Counted from the stretch's first letter, positions 17,434 to 29,847 are shown. The stretch is DNA of 53,118 nt from Gammaproteobacteria bacterium (GCA_947455595.1 CANGOP010000019.1:1-53118); one strand, 5' to 3'. A program made the numbers and translations. The notes: generated by a model from the sequence alone, not told the origin.

Positions 17434-18498
17434 ATGACTTCCCGAACCATTGTGGCGCTCTCCGGCGGTGTCGATTCCGCCGTAGCTGCACTGCGTCTGC
17501 TGCAAACCGGCCACACGGTCGAGGCGCTGCACATGACCAATTGGACCGAGGACGAGGACGGCTACTGCACGGCAGCCGATGACTGGCAGGCTGCACGCGC
17601 GGTGGCCGATGCGCTCGGCATACCGATCCATCGCGTCAGTTTCGCTGCCGAATATCGCGAGCGCGTCTTTGCCGAATTCCTGGCCGGCTATGCGGCCGGG
17701 CAAACGCCCAATCCCGATGTGTTGTGCAACCGCGAGGTCAAGTTCGGCGCCTGCCTTGAGTATGTCGACCGTCTGGGCGGGGATCGCTTTGCGACGGGTC
17801 ATTACGCCCGCCTCGCCGACCATCCGAGCGGCCCGCGCCTCTTACGGGCGGTCGATGCCAACAAAGATCAAAGCTACTTCCTACAGCAGATGCCACGCAG
17901 CGCACTGGCCCGAGCTGTGTTTCCCTTGGGCGATCTACCGAAGCCCGAAGTGCGGCGACTGGCACGCGCGGCGAACCTGCCGGTGGCCGAACGGCCGGAC
18001 AGCACCGGCATCTGCTTTATCGGCGAGCGACCCTTTCGGGAATTCCTCGGCCGGTACCTCCCGGCAGCACCCGGGCCCATCCTGACGCCTGAGGGCGAGG
18101 AACTCGGGCAACACGAGGGCCTGATGTTCCATACCGTGGGCCAGCGCGGTGGGTTGCGCATCGGCGGGCGCAAGCACCATGCGGATTTGCCGTGGTACGT
18201 CGCGGCCAAGGATCGGGCCCGCAATGCCCTGATCGTCGTGCAGGGCGGCGACCATCCGCTGCTGTTGACCCGTGAATTTCGCACCACCCCGCTCACCTGG
18301 CTCACCGACCCGCCACCGGCTCAATTTGTAGCCCAGGTTCAGATCCGCCACCGGCAGACGCCGGTCCCGGCCGAGATCCGCTGGGACGCCAGCGGCGCAA
18401 CCGTCTCCGTGCACGAACCCCTGCGGGCGGTCGCGCCCGGCCAGTACGCCGCCCTCTACCAAGAGGATGTGTGTCTCGGCGGTGCCGTGATCGGTTAG
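17434..18498 (+). CDS. mnmA: tRNA-specific 2-thiouridylase
   Basis: Thiolates U34 at C2 in tRNA-Lys, tRNA-Glu and tRNA-Gln. The 354-residue protein has the PP-loop ATP site SGGVDSAVAA at residues 9-18. Catalytic Cys98 lies in NPDVLCNREVKFG and Cys194 in STGICFIGERPF; the two form the persulfide/disulfide pair, in close register with Cys102/Cys199 of E. coli. The frame is open upstream to 17293, but ATG 17434 gives the family N-terminus (MTSRTIVALSGGVDS). In E. coli mnmA precedes hflD-purB; here the order is reversed and hflD is missing. Confidence 0.97.
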   Translation: MTSRTIVALSGGVDSAVAALRLLQTGHTVEALHMTNWTEDEDGYCTAADDWQAARAVADALGIPIHRVSFAAEYRERVFAEFLAGYAAGQTPNPDVLCNREVKFGACLEYVDRLGGDRFATGHYARLADHPSGPRLLRAVDANKDQSYFLQQMPRSALARAVFPLGDLPKPEVRRLARAANLPVAERPDSTGICFIGERPFREFLGRYLPAAPGPILTPEGEELGQHEGLMFHTVGQRGGLRIGGRKHHADLPWYVAAKDRARNALIVVQGGDHPLLLTREFRTTPLTWLTDPPPAQFVAQVQIRHRQTPVPAEIRWDASGATVSVHEPLRAVAPGQYAALYQEDVCLGGAVIG

Positions 18499-18524
18499 TT
18501 TTTGTTGCAGCGCAAAGTTATAAT
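18495..18524 (+). promoter_or_regulatory. promoter of acnA
   Basis: TTAGTT (18495-18500), 18 bases, TATAAT (18519-18524). The -10 is perfect and the -35 weak. Unlike mnmA, the transcript would carry a short leader with a strong CCGGAGG ribosome-binding site at 18537-18543, five bases before the ATG. The -35 overlaps the end of mnmA. Confidence 0.6.
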
Positions 18525-18547
18525 CGACCGGTTACCCCGGAGGCTCC

Positions 18548-21235
18548 ATGACCGACAGTTTCAAGACCCGCGACACCCTGCGCGTCGGCACCCATCAGTA
18601 TGCGTACCACCGACTGCCCGCGATTGAGGGCCACAACCTCGCTCGCCTGCCGTATTCGCTGAAGATCTTGCTGGAAAATCTGCTGCGCTTCGAGGACGGG
18701 GTGAACGTCACCCGGGCCGATATCGAGGCCGTGCTCGGTTGGGACCCCAAAGCCACACCGTCGTATGAGATCGCCTTCACGCCAGCTCGCGTGATCATGC
18801 AGGACTTCACGGGCGTACCGTGCATCGTCGACCTCGCCGCCATGCGCGAGGCGATCGTCCGTCTGGGCGGTGATGCCAAGCGAGTCAACCCACTGGCGCC
18901 GGCTGAGCTGGTGATCGACCACTCGGTCCAGGTCGACGAGTATGGCGCCGCCGACTCGTTGAGCCACAACACCGCGATCGAATTCGCTCGTAACGGTGAG
19001 CGCTATGCGTTCCTGCGTTGGGGCCAGACCGCATTCAACAATTTTAAAGTCGTCCCGCCGAACACCGGCATCGTTCATCAAGTGAACGTCGAGCACTTGG
19101 GTCGCGTCGTGTTCAGTCAGTCGACTGACGATACCGCGTGGGCCTACCCAGACACCTTGGTCGGCACGGACTCGCACACCACCATGATCAACGGCCTCGG
19201 CGTCGTGGGTTGGGGCGTGGGCGGCATCGAAGCGGAAGCGGCGATGCTCGGCCAGCCGGTGACCATGTTGATCCCGCAAGTGATCGGCTTCCGTTTGACG
19301 GGCGAGCTGCCGGCCGGCACGACCGCCACCGATCTTGTGCTCACCATCACCGAGATGCTCCGCAAGAAGGGCGTCGTCGACAAGTTCGTCGAGTTCTTCG
19401 GTGACGGCTTGGCGACCCTGGCGCTGTCGGATCGCGCCACGATCAGCAATATGTCGCCGGAGTTCGGCAGCACGATCGCCGTGTTTCCGATCGACGAGGA
19501 AACCATCCGCTACCTGGAACTGACCGCACGCCCGGCCGAACAGGTCGCGCTCGTGGAAGCATACGCACGTGCCAATGGGCTGTGGCGTGAAAACGGCATG
19601 CCGGATGCAGAGTACACCGACGTGCTGGAACTGGATCTGGCCACTGTGCAGCCTTCCTTGGCCGGCCCGAAGCGTCCGCAGGACCGCGTGCTGCTCGCGA
19701 ACGCCAAGAGCGTCTCGCAGGCGGCCGTGAAGAAGACGGCCGAAGAGCGCGCGGCGAAGAACCCCTCGGCGACCGGTCAGGCCAGTGTGGCCGGCGGCGC
19801 CTATGAGATGCGCGACAACCATGTCGTGATCGCCGCGATCACCAGTTGCACCAACACCTCCAATCCGAACGTGCTCGTGGCGGCAGGCTTGGTGGCGCGC
19901 AAGGCACGTGCGCTCGGCATCACGTCACGCCCATGGGTGAAGACCTCGCTCGCCCCGGGCTCGCGCGTCGTTACCGATTACCTGGCCAAAGCAGGTCTCT
20001 TAGCGGATCTCGAAGCGGTCGGTTTCTACACCGTCGGCTACGGCTGCACGACCTGCATCGGCAACTCAGGCCCGCTGAAGCCGGAGATTTCCGATGCCAT
20101 CCGCGCCAGCGACGCGACCACGGCGTCGGTGCTCTCGGGTAATCGCAACTTCGAGGGCCGCGTGCATCCGGAAGTGAAGATGAACTTCCTCGCCTCGCCG
20201 CCGCTCGTGGTGGCGTATGCGTTGGCCGGTTCGATGGACATCGATCTGACGAGCGAGCCACTGGCCACAGCGGCCAACGGCGCGCCGGTGTACCTAAAGG
20301 ACATCTGGCCGACGCCCGCCGAGGTGCAAGCCGCCGTGTCCGCTTGCGTCGACTCGGCGATGTTTGCCAAGAGCTACGCGAGCGTCTTCAAGGGCGATGC
20401 CCTGTGGAATGCGATCGACGTGCCGGCGGGCACGGCCTATGCGTGGGATGAGCGCTCGACCTATGTGCGTAACCCGCCGTACTTCGACGGGATGACCATG
20501 ACCCCCGCCGCGGTCGGCGCCATCGAGAGCGCCCGTGCCTTAGCGGTGCTCGGTGATTCGGTCACGACCGATCACATTTCACCGGCGGGCAATATCTCCA
20601 AGTCGAGCCCGGCAGCCCGTTACCTCATTGAGAACGGCGTTGCTGCGGTGGACTTCAACTCCTACGGCGCGCGTCGCGGGAACCACGAAGTGATGATGCG
20701 GGGCACCTTCGCGAACATCCGTCTGCGTAACCTGTTGGTGCCAGGCACCGAAGGTGGCGTGTCGGTACACTTGCCGACCGGCACGCAGGGCTCCATCTAC
20801 GACGTTGCCATGCAGTACAAGGCCGATGGCACGCCCCTCGTCGTGCTCGCGGGCAAGGAATACGGCACGGGTTCCTCCCGAGACTGGGCCGCCAAGGGCA
20901 CGATGCTGCTCGGGGTACGCGCGGTCATCTCAGAAAGCTTCGAGCGTATCCACCGCTCGAACCTGATCGGGATGGGCGTATTGCCGCTGCAGTTCGTCAA
21001 CGGTGAGAGCGTCGCCTCGCTGGGACTTACCGGCCGCGAAACCTTCGACTTCGTCGGGCTGGATGGCGGTGGCGCCAAGACCGTTCAGGTCGTGGCACGC
21101 GCCGAAGACGGCTCGTCCAAGACCTTCACGGCGCGCGTCCGCATCGACACCCCGAAGGAACTCGAGTACTACCGTCACGGCGGCATCTTGCAGTATGTGC
21201 TGCGGAATCTGGCCGCCCGCGGAGACGCCGCCTGA
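18548..21235 (+). CDS. acnA: aconitate hydratase A
   Basis: Isomerises citrate to isocitrate in the TCA and glyoxylate cycles. At 895 residues it is the AcnA/IRP1 type. The [4Fe-4S] ligands are Cys434 ([10 protein letters not shown]), Cys500 and Cys503 ([13 protein letters not shown]), in the same register as E. coli AcnA. The C-terminal swivelling domain has the [19 protein letters not shown] motif ([11 protein letters not shown]) and [21 protein letters not shown] strong Shine-Dalgarno sequence and consensus -10 precede it. A HAD phosphatase gene starts 11 bases after the stop. Confidence 0.98.
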   Translation: MTDSFKTRDTLRVGTHQYAYHRLPAIEGHNLARLPYSLKILLENLLRFEDGVNVTRADIEAVLGWDPKATPSYEIAFTPARVIMQDFTGVPCIVDLAAMREAIVRLGGDAKRVNPLAPAELVIDHSVQVDEYGAADSLSHNTAIEFARNGERYAFLRWGQTAFNNFKVVPPNTGIVHQVNVEHLGRVVFSQSTDDTAWAYPDTLVGTDSHTTMINGLGVVGWGVGGIEAEAAMLGQPVTMLIPQVIGFRLTGELPAGTTATDLVLTITEMLRKKGVVDKFVEFFGDGLATLALSDRATISNMSPEFGSTIAVFPIDEETIRYLELTARPAEQVALVEAYARANGLWRENGMPDAEYTDVLELDLATVQPSLAGPKRPQDRVLLANAKSVSQAAVKKTAEERAAKNPSATGQASVAGGAYEMRDNHVVIAAITSCTNTSNPNVLVAAGLVARKARALGITSRPWVKTSLAPGSRVVTDYLAKAGLLADLEAVGFYTVGYGCTTCIGNSGPLKPEISDAIRASDATTASVLSGNRNFEGRVHPEVKMNFLASPPLVVAYALAGSMDIDLTSEPLATAANGAPVYLKDIWPTPAEVQAAVSACVDSAMFAKSYASVFKGDALWNAIDVPAGTAYAWDERSTYVRNPPYFDGMTMTPAAVGAIESARALAVLGDSVTTDHISPAGNISKSSPAARYLIENGVAAVDFNSYGARRGNHEVMMRGTFANIRLRNLLVPGTEGGVSVHLPTGTQGSIYDVAMQYKADGTPLVVLAGKEYGTGSSRDWAAKGTMLLGVRAVISESFERIHRSNLIGMGVLPLQFVNGESVASLGLTGRETFDFVGLDGGGAKTVQVVARAEDGSSKTFTARVRIDTPKELEYYRHGGILQYVLRNLAARGDAA

Positions 21236-21246
21236 GCGGGACGCGC

Positions 21247-21921
21247 ATGACCGCACCGGCGATACCCCAGCCCGGGCTGGGTGTCGCCGTGTTCGATCTT
21301 GACGGCACGATCACGGTTCATGACACGCTCGTGCCATACCTTTGGCACGTGATCCGTCGTTACCCGGCGCGTGCCCTCGGCTTGTGGCGAATCCCCGGTG
21401 CCTTGGCGCGCTTCGCATGGGACCGTGATCGCGGCCCTCTCAAGGCCACCCTGATCCGCGCGGTGATGGGCGGACTGACGCGCGCTGACGTGCAGACGCT
21501 GACCCGCGATTTTTTAGACACTCAGCTGGCGCGCCTGTGCCGACGGACGGCACTGGCTGCCATCGAGGCGCACCGGGCCGCGGGTGATCATCTGGTGCTG
21601 CTGTCGGCCAGCACGGATTTCTATGTTCCCGAGATTGGCCGCCGCTTAGGCTTTGATGACACCTTGTGTACGGCGGTGCGCTGGGACGGCGACCGTCTGG
21701 TGGGCGATCTGGCGAGCGCCAACCATCGCGGCGCGGTCAAAGCCGGCTGTATCGAGGCCCTGCGCCGCGAGCACCCGGGGTTACAGTTGGCGGCCTACGG
21801 CAATTCCAGCTCTGACTTCGATCATCTGCGCATTGTCGATGCGCCTTTACTGGTCAACGGTTCGAGCCGGACCCGCCGTGCGGCGTCCCGACTCGGCATC
21901 CCGGTCGCCGATTGGGTCTAA
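21247..21921 (+). CDS. HAD-IB family phosphatase
   Basis: Haloacid-dehalogenase phosphatase of 224 residues in subfamily IB, the phosphoserine-phosphatase-like group. Motif I is VFDLDGTIT near residues 17-25, motif II is LLSASTDFY, motif III Lys follows in GAVKAGC, and motif IV is AYGNSSSDFDHL, where one of the usual Asp residues is replaced by Ser. A helical cap lies between motifs I and II. The substrate is not identifiable; relatives include phosphoserine and lysophosphatidic-type phosphatases. It follows acnA by 11 bases, so it is probably co-transcribed with it. Confidence 0.87.
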   Translation: MTAPAIPQPGLGVAVFDLDGTITVHDTLVPYLWHVIRRYPARALGLWRIPGALARFAWDRDRGPLKATLIRAVMGGLTRADVQTLTRDFLDTQLARLCRRTALAAIEAHRAAGDHLVLLSASTDFYVPEIGRRLGFDDTLCTAVRWDGDRLVGDLASANHRGAVKAGCIEALRREHPGLQLAAYGNSSSDFDHLRIVDAPLLVNGSSRTRRAASRLGIPVADWV

Positions 21922-21946
21922 GCGTTCGCGATCGAACACGCACGGA

Positions 21947-21981
21947 TTGCCTCTCTAAATGCGAATGGTTATCATTTGCAT
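21947..21981 (+). promoter_or_regulatory. Fur-box promoter of the cupredoxin gene
   Basis: TTGCCT (21947-21952), 17 bases, TATCAT (21970-21975). A dyad covering 21959-21981, with core GCGAATGGTTATCATTTGC (21961-21979), overlaps the -10. On the other strand it reads AATGATAACCATT, one base from the Fur-like AATGATAATCATT. This predicts iron-repressed transcription of the following two genes. Confidence 0.75.
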
Positions 21982-22001
21982 ACCGTTGAGAGGAGACCCC
22001 G

Positions 22002-22325
22002 ATGCCGAATCCGTCGACGACCCTCGCCCTGCTGCTCACCGCCTCTGCCGCGACCGCGGCCCCGGTGACGCTGGAATTGACGATTCAGAACCACCGCCTA
22101 GAGCCGTCGATACTCGTCGCACCGGCCGCAACGCCCATTGAACTCCACGTTAAGAACCTAGACGAAACGGCTGAAGAAATAGAGAGTTACGCGCTTAATC
22201 GAGAAAAGCTTGTCAAACCTGGCAAGCGCGTCGTGATCTATCTGGGCCCGCTCGAACCGGGACACTACGACCTCTACGGTGAGGATCACCCGCAGACCGC
22301 TCAGGCGGTCTTGGAGATTCGCTGA
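22002..22325 (+). CDS. periplasmic cupredoxin-domain protein, iron-uptake type
   Basis: Protein of 107 residues: a signal peptide (cleaved near TAAPVTL) and a single cupredoxin-like domain. The strings NLDETAEEIESYALNREKLVKPG, VVIYLGPLEPG and YDLYGEDHP match the small cupredoxins encoded next to FTR1/EfeU-type iron permeases and the N-terminal domain of EfeO. The usual His-Cys-His copper set is not evident; acidic residues take their place, as in the iron-linked branch. AGGAGA precedes the ATG. Its stop overlaps the next ATG (TGATG), and a Fur box lies upstream. No FTR1 permease gene is in the window. Role in periplasmic iron handling is inferred. Confidence 0.85.
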   Translation: MPNPSTTLALLLTASAATAAPVTLELTIQNHRLEPSILVAPAATPIELHVKNLDETAEEIESYALNREKLVKPGKRVVIYLGPLEPGHYDLYGEDHPQTAQAVLEIR

Positions 22326-23047
22326 TGGACCGCCCGACCTCGCCCGCCCATCGGGCCCTCGCCGCTTGGGTCGGTTGGCTGCTCGTGGGTCCCGCATTTG
22401 CCGACGTGATTTACAGCCCGACCGTCGAGGAAGGCGAGAAGGCCATCGAGTGGCGCTCGACCGTGCACCGCGACGGCGGCGAAGAGCACAAGTTGGAACT
22501 GGAGATCTCCCCCACGTCCTGGTGGCGCGCCGAGTGGCTCGCCACCGTCGACCGAGACCCCGGCGCTCCCCGGCAAATCGGTGAGGTGTCCTTCGAGAAT
22601 GTCTTCAGTCTGAACCCCCAAGGACGGGACTTTTGGGACCTCGGCGTGTTGGCGGAACTCTCGAAGGGCCTTCGCGGCGAGCACGCGTGGGCCGCGGAAC
22701 TCGGCCTCTTGGCGGAACATGCCACGGCGCGCACGGTCACCACGGTGAATGTCGCCGCCGAGCGGGAACTCTTGCCGGGTTCGTCGGCCGAACTCACCGT
22801 GTCCACTCGGTTTCGTTGGCGCCTAGGCCCCCGCTTCGAGCCGGGAGTCGAGTACCATGCGGAACTGGGCACGATTGATCACGTCGGCTCCTTGCGGACC
22901 CAACGTCACTCTCTCGGGCCAGCCCTCGTAGGGCGCGTGCGCCTCGGACACGAGACGTTGCGCTACGAAGCCGCCTGGGTCTTTGGCCTCACCACCGGCT
23001 CACCCGCCAGCAGCGCTCGACTGCAGTTGGAATGGGAATTTCACTAA
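22325..23047 (+). CDS. putative outer-membrane beta-barrel protein of the Fur-controlled pair
   Basis: Protein of 240 residues with a signal peptide (GWLLVGPAFADVIYSP). The remainder is made of alternating polar/aromatic strands (EEHKLELEISPTSWWRAEWL, SAELTVSTRFRWRLG, PALVGRVRLGHETLRYEAAWVFGL) and ends in an amphipathic strand with a terminal aromatic-type finish (RLQLEWEFH). This is typical of small outer-membrane barrels or transporter-like secreted proteins. It overlaps the cupredoxin stop by one base, so translation is coupled and it shares the Fur-box promoter. I recall unnamed proteins of this kind next to FTR1/cupredoxin loci in other proteobacteria, but I cannot assign a function. Ends 30 bases before msrP. 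Confidence 0.7.
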   Translation: MDRPTSPAHRALAAWVGWLLVGPAFADVIYSPTVEEGEKAIEWRSTVHRDGGEEHKLELEISPTSWWRAEWLATVDRDPGAPRQIGEVSFENVFSLNPQGRDFWDLGVLAELSKGLRGEHAWAAELGLLAEHATARTVTTVNVAAERELLPGSSAELTVSTRFRWRLGPRFEPGVEYHAELGTIDHVGSLRTQRHSLGPALVGRVRLGHETLRYEAAWVFGLTTGSPASSARLQLEWEFH

Positions 23048-23050
23048 GCA

Positions 23051-23066
23051 GGCACCGCGAGGTGCC
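23051..23066 (+). promoter_or_regulatory. GNRA-tetraloop hairpin before msrP
   Basis: GGCACC-GCGA-GGTGCC forms a six-base-pair stem with a GCGA (GNRA) loop. It begins three bases after the preceding stop codon and ends against the msrP ribosome-binding site (GGAG at 23067-23070). There is no T run, so it is more likely an RNA-processing or translation-modulating hairpin than a terminator. Confidence 0.4.
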
Positions 23067-23077
23067 GGAGTAAACAG

Positions 23078-24021
<944 letters not shown>

Positions 24022-24031
<10 letters not shown>

Positions 24032-24660
24032 GCCGCGCCGTTCAACGGCGCGCACTCATCAAGGCGATCGTTCATCTGGCCGCCGCGGCACCCTTGGCAC
24101 TCATGGTGTCGCGCACGCTGTGGCATCCCGAATCGCTGGGCGCCAATCCCATCGCGACGCTGATCGACAACTTAGGTTTATGGGCATTGCGTTTGCTGCT
24201 GGTCACGCTCGCCCTCACGCCGCTTCGGATTCTGACGCGCTCCTCGGCCTGGCTCTTTTATCGACGCCTATTGGGGCTATGGGCCGCCTTGTACGCGCTG
24301 CTGCATCTGCTCATGTACGTGCTTGTCGATCAGCGCGTCGACCTGCGCGTGCTGCTCGAAGACGTGATCAAGCGCCCGTGGATCACGGTCGGCTTTGCGG
24401 CGATCCTGATCTTGCTCGCCCTCACCGTCACGTCCACCGAGGCGATGCGCCGACGCCTGCGCAAGAACTGGCAACGTCTGCACAACGGCGTCTATGTGGC
24501 GGCGATCTTAGGCGTGTGGCACTACCTGTGGCAGGTCAAAAAAGATCTACGACCACCGCTCGTGTATGCCGTGATCCTTGTCCTGCTCTTCGCCATCCGC
24601 CTGTGGCGGCGCCGATTCAAAGCGACGTCCGCACCTGCCACAGCTCCGGGAAAAACCTAA
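24022..24660 (+). CDS. msrQ: heme-binding membrane subunit MsrQ
   Basis: Inner-membrane b-type cytochrome (212 residues) of the ferric-reductase-like family that passes quinone-derived electrons to MsrP. About five to six hydrophobic helices are visible, with candidate heme His residues in LLHLLMY, RLHNGVY and VWHYLWQ. The ATG lies inside the end of msrP (10-base overlap), so the two subunits are translationally linked. Its last 44 bases overlap the 3' end of kynA on the opposite strand. Confidence 0.95.
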
Positions 24661-25480
24661 GCTCCAGCGCCTTGGTGAGATACGACACCCCACTGGTACC
24701 GCCGGTACCGGGCTTATTGCCGATAATCCGTTCCACTGTTTTCATGTGCGAGAAGCGCCAGTCCTGAAAGCGATGATCGAGCTCCATGAGTCGCTCGGCG
24801 AGCGCGTACAGATCCCAATGCACCTTCGTGCTGTGATAGACGGCGAGCCAGGCGGCGACGACCGCCTTGTGCGGCTGGTATGGCTCTGCGAAGTCGCGCA
24901 CAAGGACTTCTTCGGGGATCCCGAAGCCGCGCCGTGACAGGAGCTGCAGGCACTCGTCATAGATGCTTGGCGCTTGCAGCGTCGCCTCCAACTGAGCGTA
25001 CACCTCGGGATCGCCGCGGTGCACGGCGATCAGGGCGCGGTTCTTGTTGCCGATGGTGAATTCCAGCTGCCGGTATTGCCACGACTGAAAACCCGACGAT
25101 CGGCCGAGATCATTGCGAAAGCGTGTGTAGTCGAATGGGGTCAGCGTCGCCAACACCTCCCAGACATGAATCAACTGCGCTTGGATATGACCGATCCGGG
25201 TCAAGATCGTGAACGCGCGTAACAGCTCGTCCCGACGTAACGCGTCGATGGTCGACTGCAGTTCATGCAGTGCGAGCTTCATCCACAGCTCGCTGGTCTG
25301 ATGCACGATAATAAAAAGCATCTCGTCATGCTCTTTGGAGCGCGGATGCTGCGCGTTCAAAATGCGATCAAGGTCGAGGTACTCGCCGTAGGACTGCGCT
25401 TTCGGTAGATCCCAATGGATCGGTTCATTCTCGACATCGACGCGCACCGCGCGTGTGGGGTGATCCGATGATTCGCTCAT
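24617..25480 (-). CDS. kynA: tryptophan 2,3-dioxygenase
   Basis: Heme enzyme that opens the indole ring of tryptophan to N-formylkynurenine. The 287 residues match the family throughout: YGEYLDLDRILNAQ, HDEMLFIIVHQTSELWMKL, SSGFQSWQYRQLEF and the C-terminal HMKTVERIIGNKPGTGGTSG, which contains the proximal heme His region. The frame is open to 25522, but ATG 25480 overlaps the stop of the preceding gene (ATGA) and is taken as the start. No kynB or kynU is visible nearby, so downstream kynurenine steps must be encoded elsewhere. Last gene of fadH-ygjP-kynA. Confidence 0.96.
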   Translation of the reverse strand: MSESSDHPTRAVRVDVENEPIHWDLPKAQSYGEYLDLDRILNAQHPRSKEHDEMLFIIVHQTSELWMKLALHELQSTIDALRRDELLRAFTILTRIGHIQAQLIHVWEVLATLTPFDYTRFRNDLGRSSGFQSWQYRQLEFTIGNKNRALIAVHRGDPEVYAQLEATLQAPSIYDECLQLLSRRGFGIPEEVLVRDFAEPYQPHKAVVAAWLAVYHSTKVHWDLYALAERLMELDHRFQDWRFSHMKTVERIIGNKPGTGGTSGVSYLTKALELRFFPELWQVRTSL

Positions 25481-26211
25481 GGCGTGAGCCTCGTGTTCAG
25501 CCAGGACGGCACGAGGCGCCATCCGTCCGTCAACTGACGGTCCAAGGTGCGGTAGTCCGGTTCGTGTGACTCAACGAGGGACCAGAATTTCGCCGAATGA
25601 TTCATGTGCCGTGTGTGCGATAACTCGTGAATAAAGAGGTAACGCACAACTTCTGGCGGCTGAAACAACACCGCCACGTTCAGGCTCAAGGTTCCGCTGC
25701 GCGAATAACTACCCCAACGTGTGCGCTGACGGCGCCACTGCACCGTGCGGTACGTGAGTCCGGTTTCAGCCGATACGGCCGCCAGCCACGGCTCCAGCGA
25801 GCGCTCGGCTTCCGCCATCGCCCAGATCGCGAGTACCCGCCGCGCCTCTTCCGGATGATCCGGCGTGTGACGGACCTCGAGCACGCGATCGGCTGGCAGC
25901 CGGAACCCGGCGCGCCCAGCCCGGTAGTGCACCACAAAGGTATCGCCCGTCGATGGCAACTCAATCGATACGGGCAACTCACCGTCCTCGGCCACCGAGA
26001 ACTGCTCAACTTTGCGCGCAATCCAGTCGCGATGCCGCGTGAGAAACGACTGCACGGTCACCGGCGATGTGCCCTTGGGTACCGTGACGCGGACCTGACC
26101 GCCGGGATACACCCGCACGGTCAGACGGCGCACGCGGGCGTTCTCGCGGATGTCGATCGGCGCCGGCATCCGCGGAAACAACTCGCCCTGCTCACTGGCG
26201 GACACCGCCAT
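25477..26211 (-). CDS. YgjP-type zinc metallopeptidase (DUF45, M48-like)
   Basis: Protein of 244 residues in the YgjP family: an N-terminal beta-rich region (RRLTVRVYPGGQVRVTVPKG) and a C-terminal zinc site HELSHTRHMNHSAKFW. The HExxH variant HELSH and downstream conserved residues are intact, as is WRRQRTRWGSYSRSGTLSLN. The physiological substrate of this family is unknown. Its stop overlaps the kynA start (ATGA) and its ATG lies two bases after the fadH stop, so all three genes are probably translated from one mRNA. No export signal. Confidence 0.9.
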   Translation of the reverse strand: MAVSASEQGELFPRMPAPIDIRENARVRRLTVRVYPGGQVRVTVPKGTSPVTVQSFLTRHRDWIARKVEQFSVAEDGELPVSIELPSTGDTFVVHYRAGRAGFRLPADRVLEVRHTPDHPEEARRVLAIWAMAEAERSLEPWLAAVSAETGLTYRTVQWRRQRTRWGSYSRSGTLSLNVAVLFQPPEVVRYLFIHELSHTRHMNHSAKFWSLVESHEPDYRTLDRQLTDGWRLVPSWLNTRLTP

Positions 26212-26213
26212 CG

Positions 26214-28292
<2,079 letters not shown>

Positions 28293-28395
28293 TCAGAACT
28301 CCTCCGGCTGCCTCGGAACGCGCAAGCCGGCGCGCCCCGAGGACCGATCAAGCACGCTTAACCGGGCTCGTCGACCGCTTCAGTCTTCCGCGCCC

Positions 28396-28779
28396 TTAAT
28401 TGACCGCCGCCAGTCGCTTGGCCGTCCGCGCCATGGCGTCTTGGGAGACGGTGTCCACACAGCGGGCTTCCTCACGCCGATCCGGCGCCCCACGGCGCTT
28501 GAGCTCGGAGCAGACATCGATCGCTGCCACTCGGATCCGGGCTTGCAGCGCCGCAATGCCCTCTGGCGTTGACAGGTCCAGACCGTGGGTCGACGCCGTT
28601 GTGGACACGGTGACTTCGAACGCCGGGCCACCGCCCGCTTGGGTGTGTGCGTGAAAGCTCACGGTCGGCTGTGGGTGCATCTGGGGCTGAGCATCCGTCT
28701 CATCACCCCAAGCCTGGGCAGCCGTCATGAATAGCGCGCCGACCATCGAGCCGGAGCGCAGCGTATGAAAACATTTCAT
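28396..28779 (-). CDS. UrcA family protein
   Basis: Small exported protein of 127 residues with a signal peptide (MKCFHTLRSGSMVGALFMTAAQAWG). It has the UrcA-family pattern LDLSTPEGIAALQARIRVAAIDVC followed by a second Cys in ARCVDTVSQDAMARTAKRLAAVN; the two Cys probably form a disulfide. The family is common in sphingomonads, caulobacters and xanthomonad relatives and has no known function. The ATG has GAGGATATACCC before it, a good Shine-Dalgarno sequence. It stands alone. The 255-base region upstream (28780-29034) holds no other gene that I can support. Confidence 0.82.
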   Translation of the reverse strand: MKCFHTLRSGSMVGALFMTAAQAWGDETDAQPQMHPQPTVSFHAHTQAGGGPAFEVTVSTTASTHGLDLSTPEGIAALQARIRVAAIDVCSELKRRGAPDRREEARCVDTVSQDAMARTAKRLAAVN

Positions 28780-29022
28780 GGGTATATCCTCGGTTTCCGA
28801 CGCGCGTCATTGCACGAAGGAACGCGCACAGTGCGCCGAAAAACCCGCAGGCGTTTGAGTGTTTACCCGTACGAAAATCTGATAACCGCCGAGGGCATCT
28901 GCCGCTGCGATTCCAGGCACCACGGACGCGCCTCGATGCGGTCTGACGCCGGTTGCAAGCGCAGCTGCCCCATCCTGCGTAGCCCCCACAGCGGCGATAT
29001 CACACGACACGCGCGACGACGC

Positions 29023-29028
29023 TACCAT
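29023..29028 (+). promoter_or_regulatory. -10-like hexamer six bases before tatD
   Basis: TACCAT (29023-29028) is followed by exactly six bases and the tatD ATG at 29035, with no Shine-Dalgarno sequence. This is the same geometry as at mnmA and rluE and suggests a leaderless mRNA. The -35 region is not recognisable. Confidence 0.4.
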
Positions 29029-29034
29029 ACGGGC

Positions 29035-29847
29035 ATGACCGCCCCACTGATCGACATTGGCATCAATCTCACCCACGACAGTTTCGACGCCGATCGGCCC
29101 GAGGTGCTGGCACGCGCGCGCGCGTCGGGTCTCGTTCACCTCGTGATCACCGGCGCCTCGCTGGACGGCAGCGAGCAGGCACTCGCCTTGGCACGGTCCG
29201 ACCCGGCCTTCCTGTCGGCGACGGCGGGGATCCACCCCCATTACGCCAGCGAACTCACCTCGGCGACGCATGCCCGCCTGCTCGCGGTGCTGGACCAACC
29301 GGACGTCAAAGCCGCCGGCGAGTGTGGACTTGACTACTTTCGGGACTACTCCCCGCGGGCGGATCAGCGGCGTGCCTTCGAGTGGCAAGTCGAGCGTGCC
29401 ATTGAGCGGCAACGACCGCTCTTTCTCCACCAGCGCGACGCTCACGGCGATTTTCTGGCCGTCTTGAAGGCGGCGGGCCCCTTGCCACCGGCGGTGGCGC
29501 ACTGTTTTACCGGCTCGCGAGCGGAGGCGGAAGATTATTTGGCGCTCGGCTTGCACATTGGCATCACGGGGTGGATCTGTGACGAACGACGTGGTCAGCA
29601 TTTGTTGGAGGTTGTTCGCAACATTCCGGCTGATCGGCTCATGATTGAGACCGATGGTCCCTACTTGCTGCCCAGAACGCTGCACCCGAAGCCGGCGTCG
29701 CGACGTAACGAACCCGCCTTCTTGCCCGAGGTCGCCCGCGTGGTGGCCGCGGCCCGAGGCGAGCCGGCAGCGACCATCGCGCTGACCTCCACTCAAACGG
29801 CAACACGTTTTTTCAGACTTGATCTCCCGTCTGTGCCGGCCGATTAA
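29035..29847 (+). CDS. tatD: TatD family metal-dependent DNase
   Basis: TIM-barrel metal-dependent hydrolase (3'-5' exonuclease in E. coli TatD). The 270 residues follow E. coli TatD closely: IDIGINLTHDSF, TAGIHPHYAS, AGECGLDYFRDYS, HQRDAH, VAHCFTGSR, GITGWICDERRG, MIETDGPYLLPRTLHPKP and SRRNEP. The GxHPH, ExGLD and ETDxPYL metal and active-site motifs are intact. E. coli has HCRDAH where this has HQRDAH. The frame is open upstream to 28765, but homology begins at ATG 29035. Despite its name it is not part of the Tat translocase, and no tatABC is present. Confidence 0.93.
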   Translation: MTAPLIDIGINLTHDSFDADRPEVLARARASGLVHLVITGASLDGSEQALALARSDPAFLSATAGIHPHYASELTSATHARLLAVLDQPDVKAAGECGLDYFRDYSPRADQRRAFEWQVERAIERQRPLFLHQRDAHGDFLAVLKAAGPLPPAVAHCFTGSRAEAEDYLALGLHIGITGWICDERRGQHLLEVVRNIPADRLMIETDGPYLLPRTLHPKPASRRNEPAFLPEVARVVAAARGEPAATIALTSTQTATRFFRLDLPSVPAD

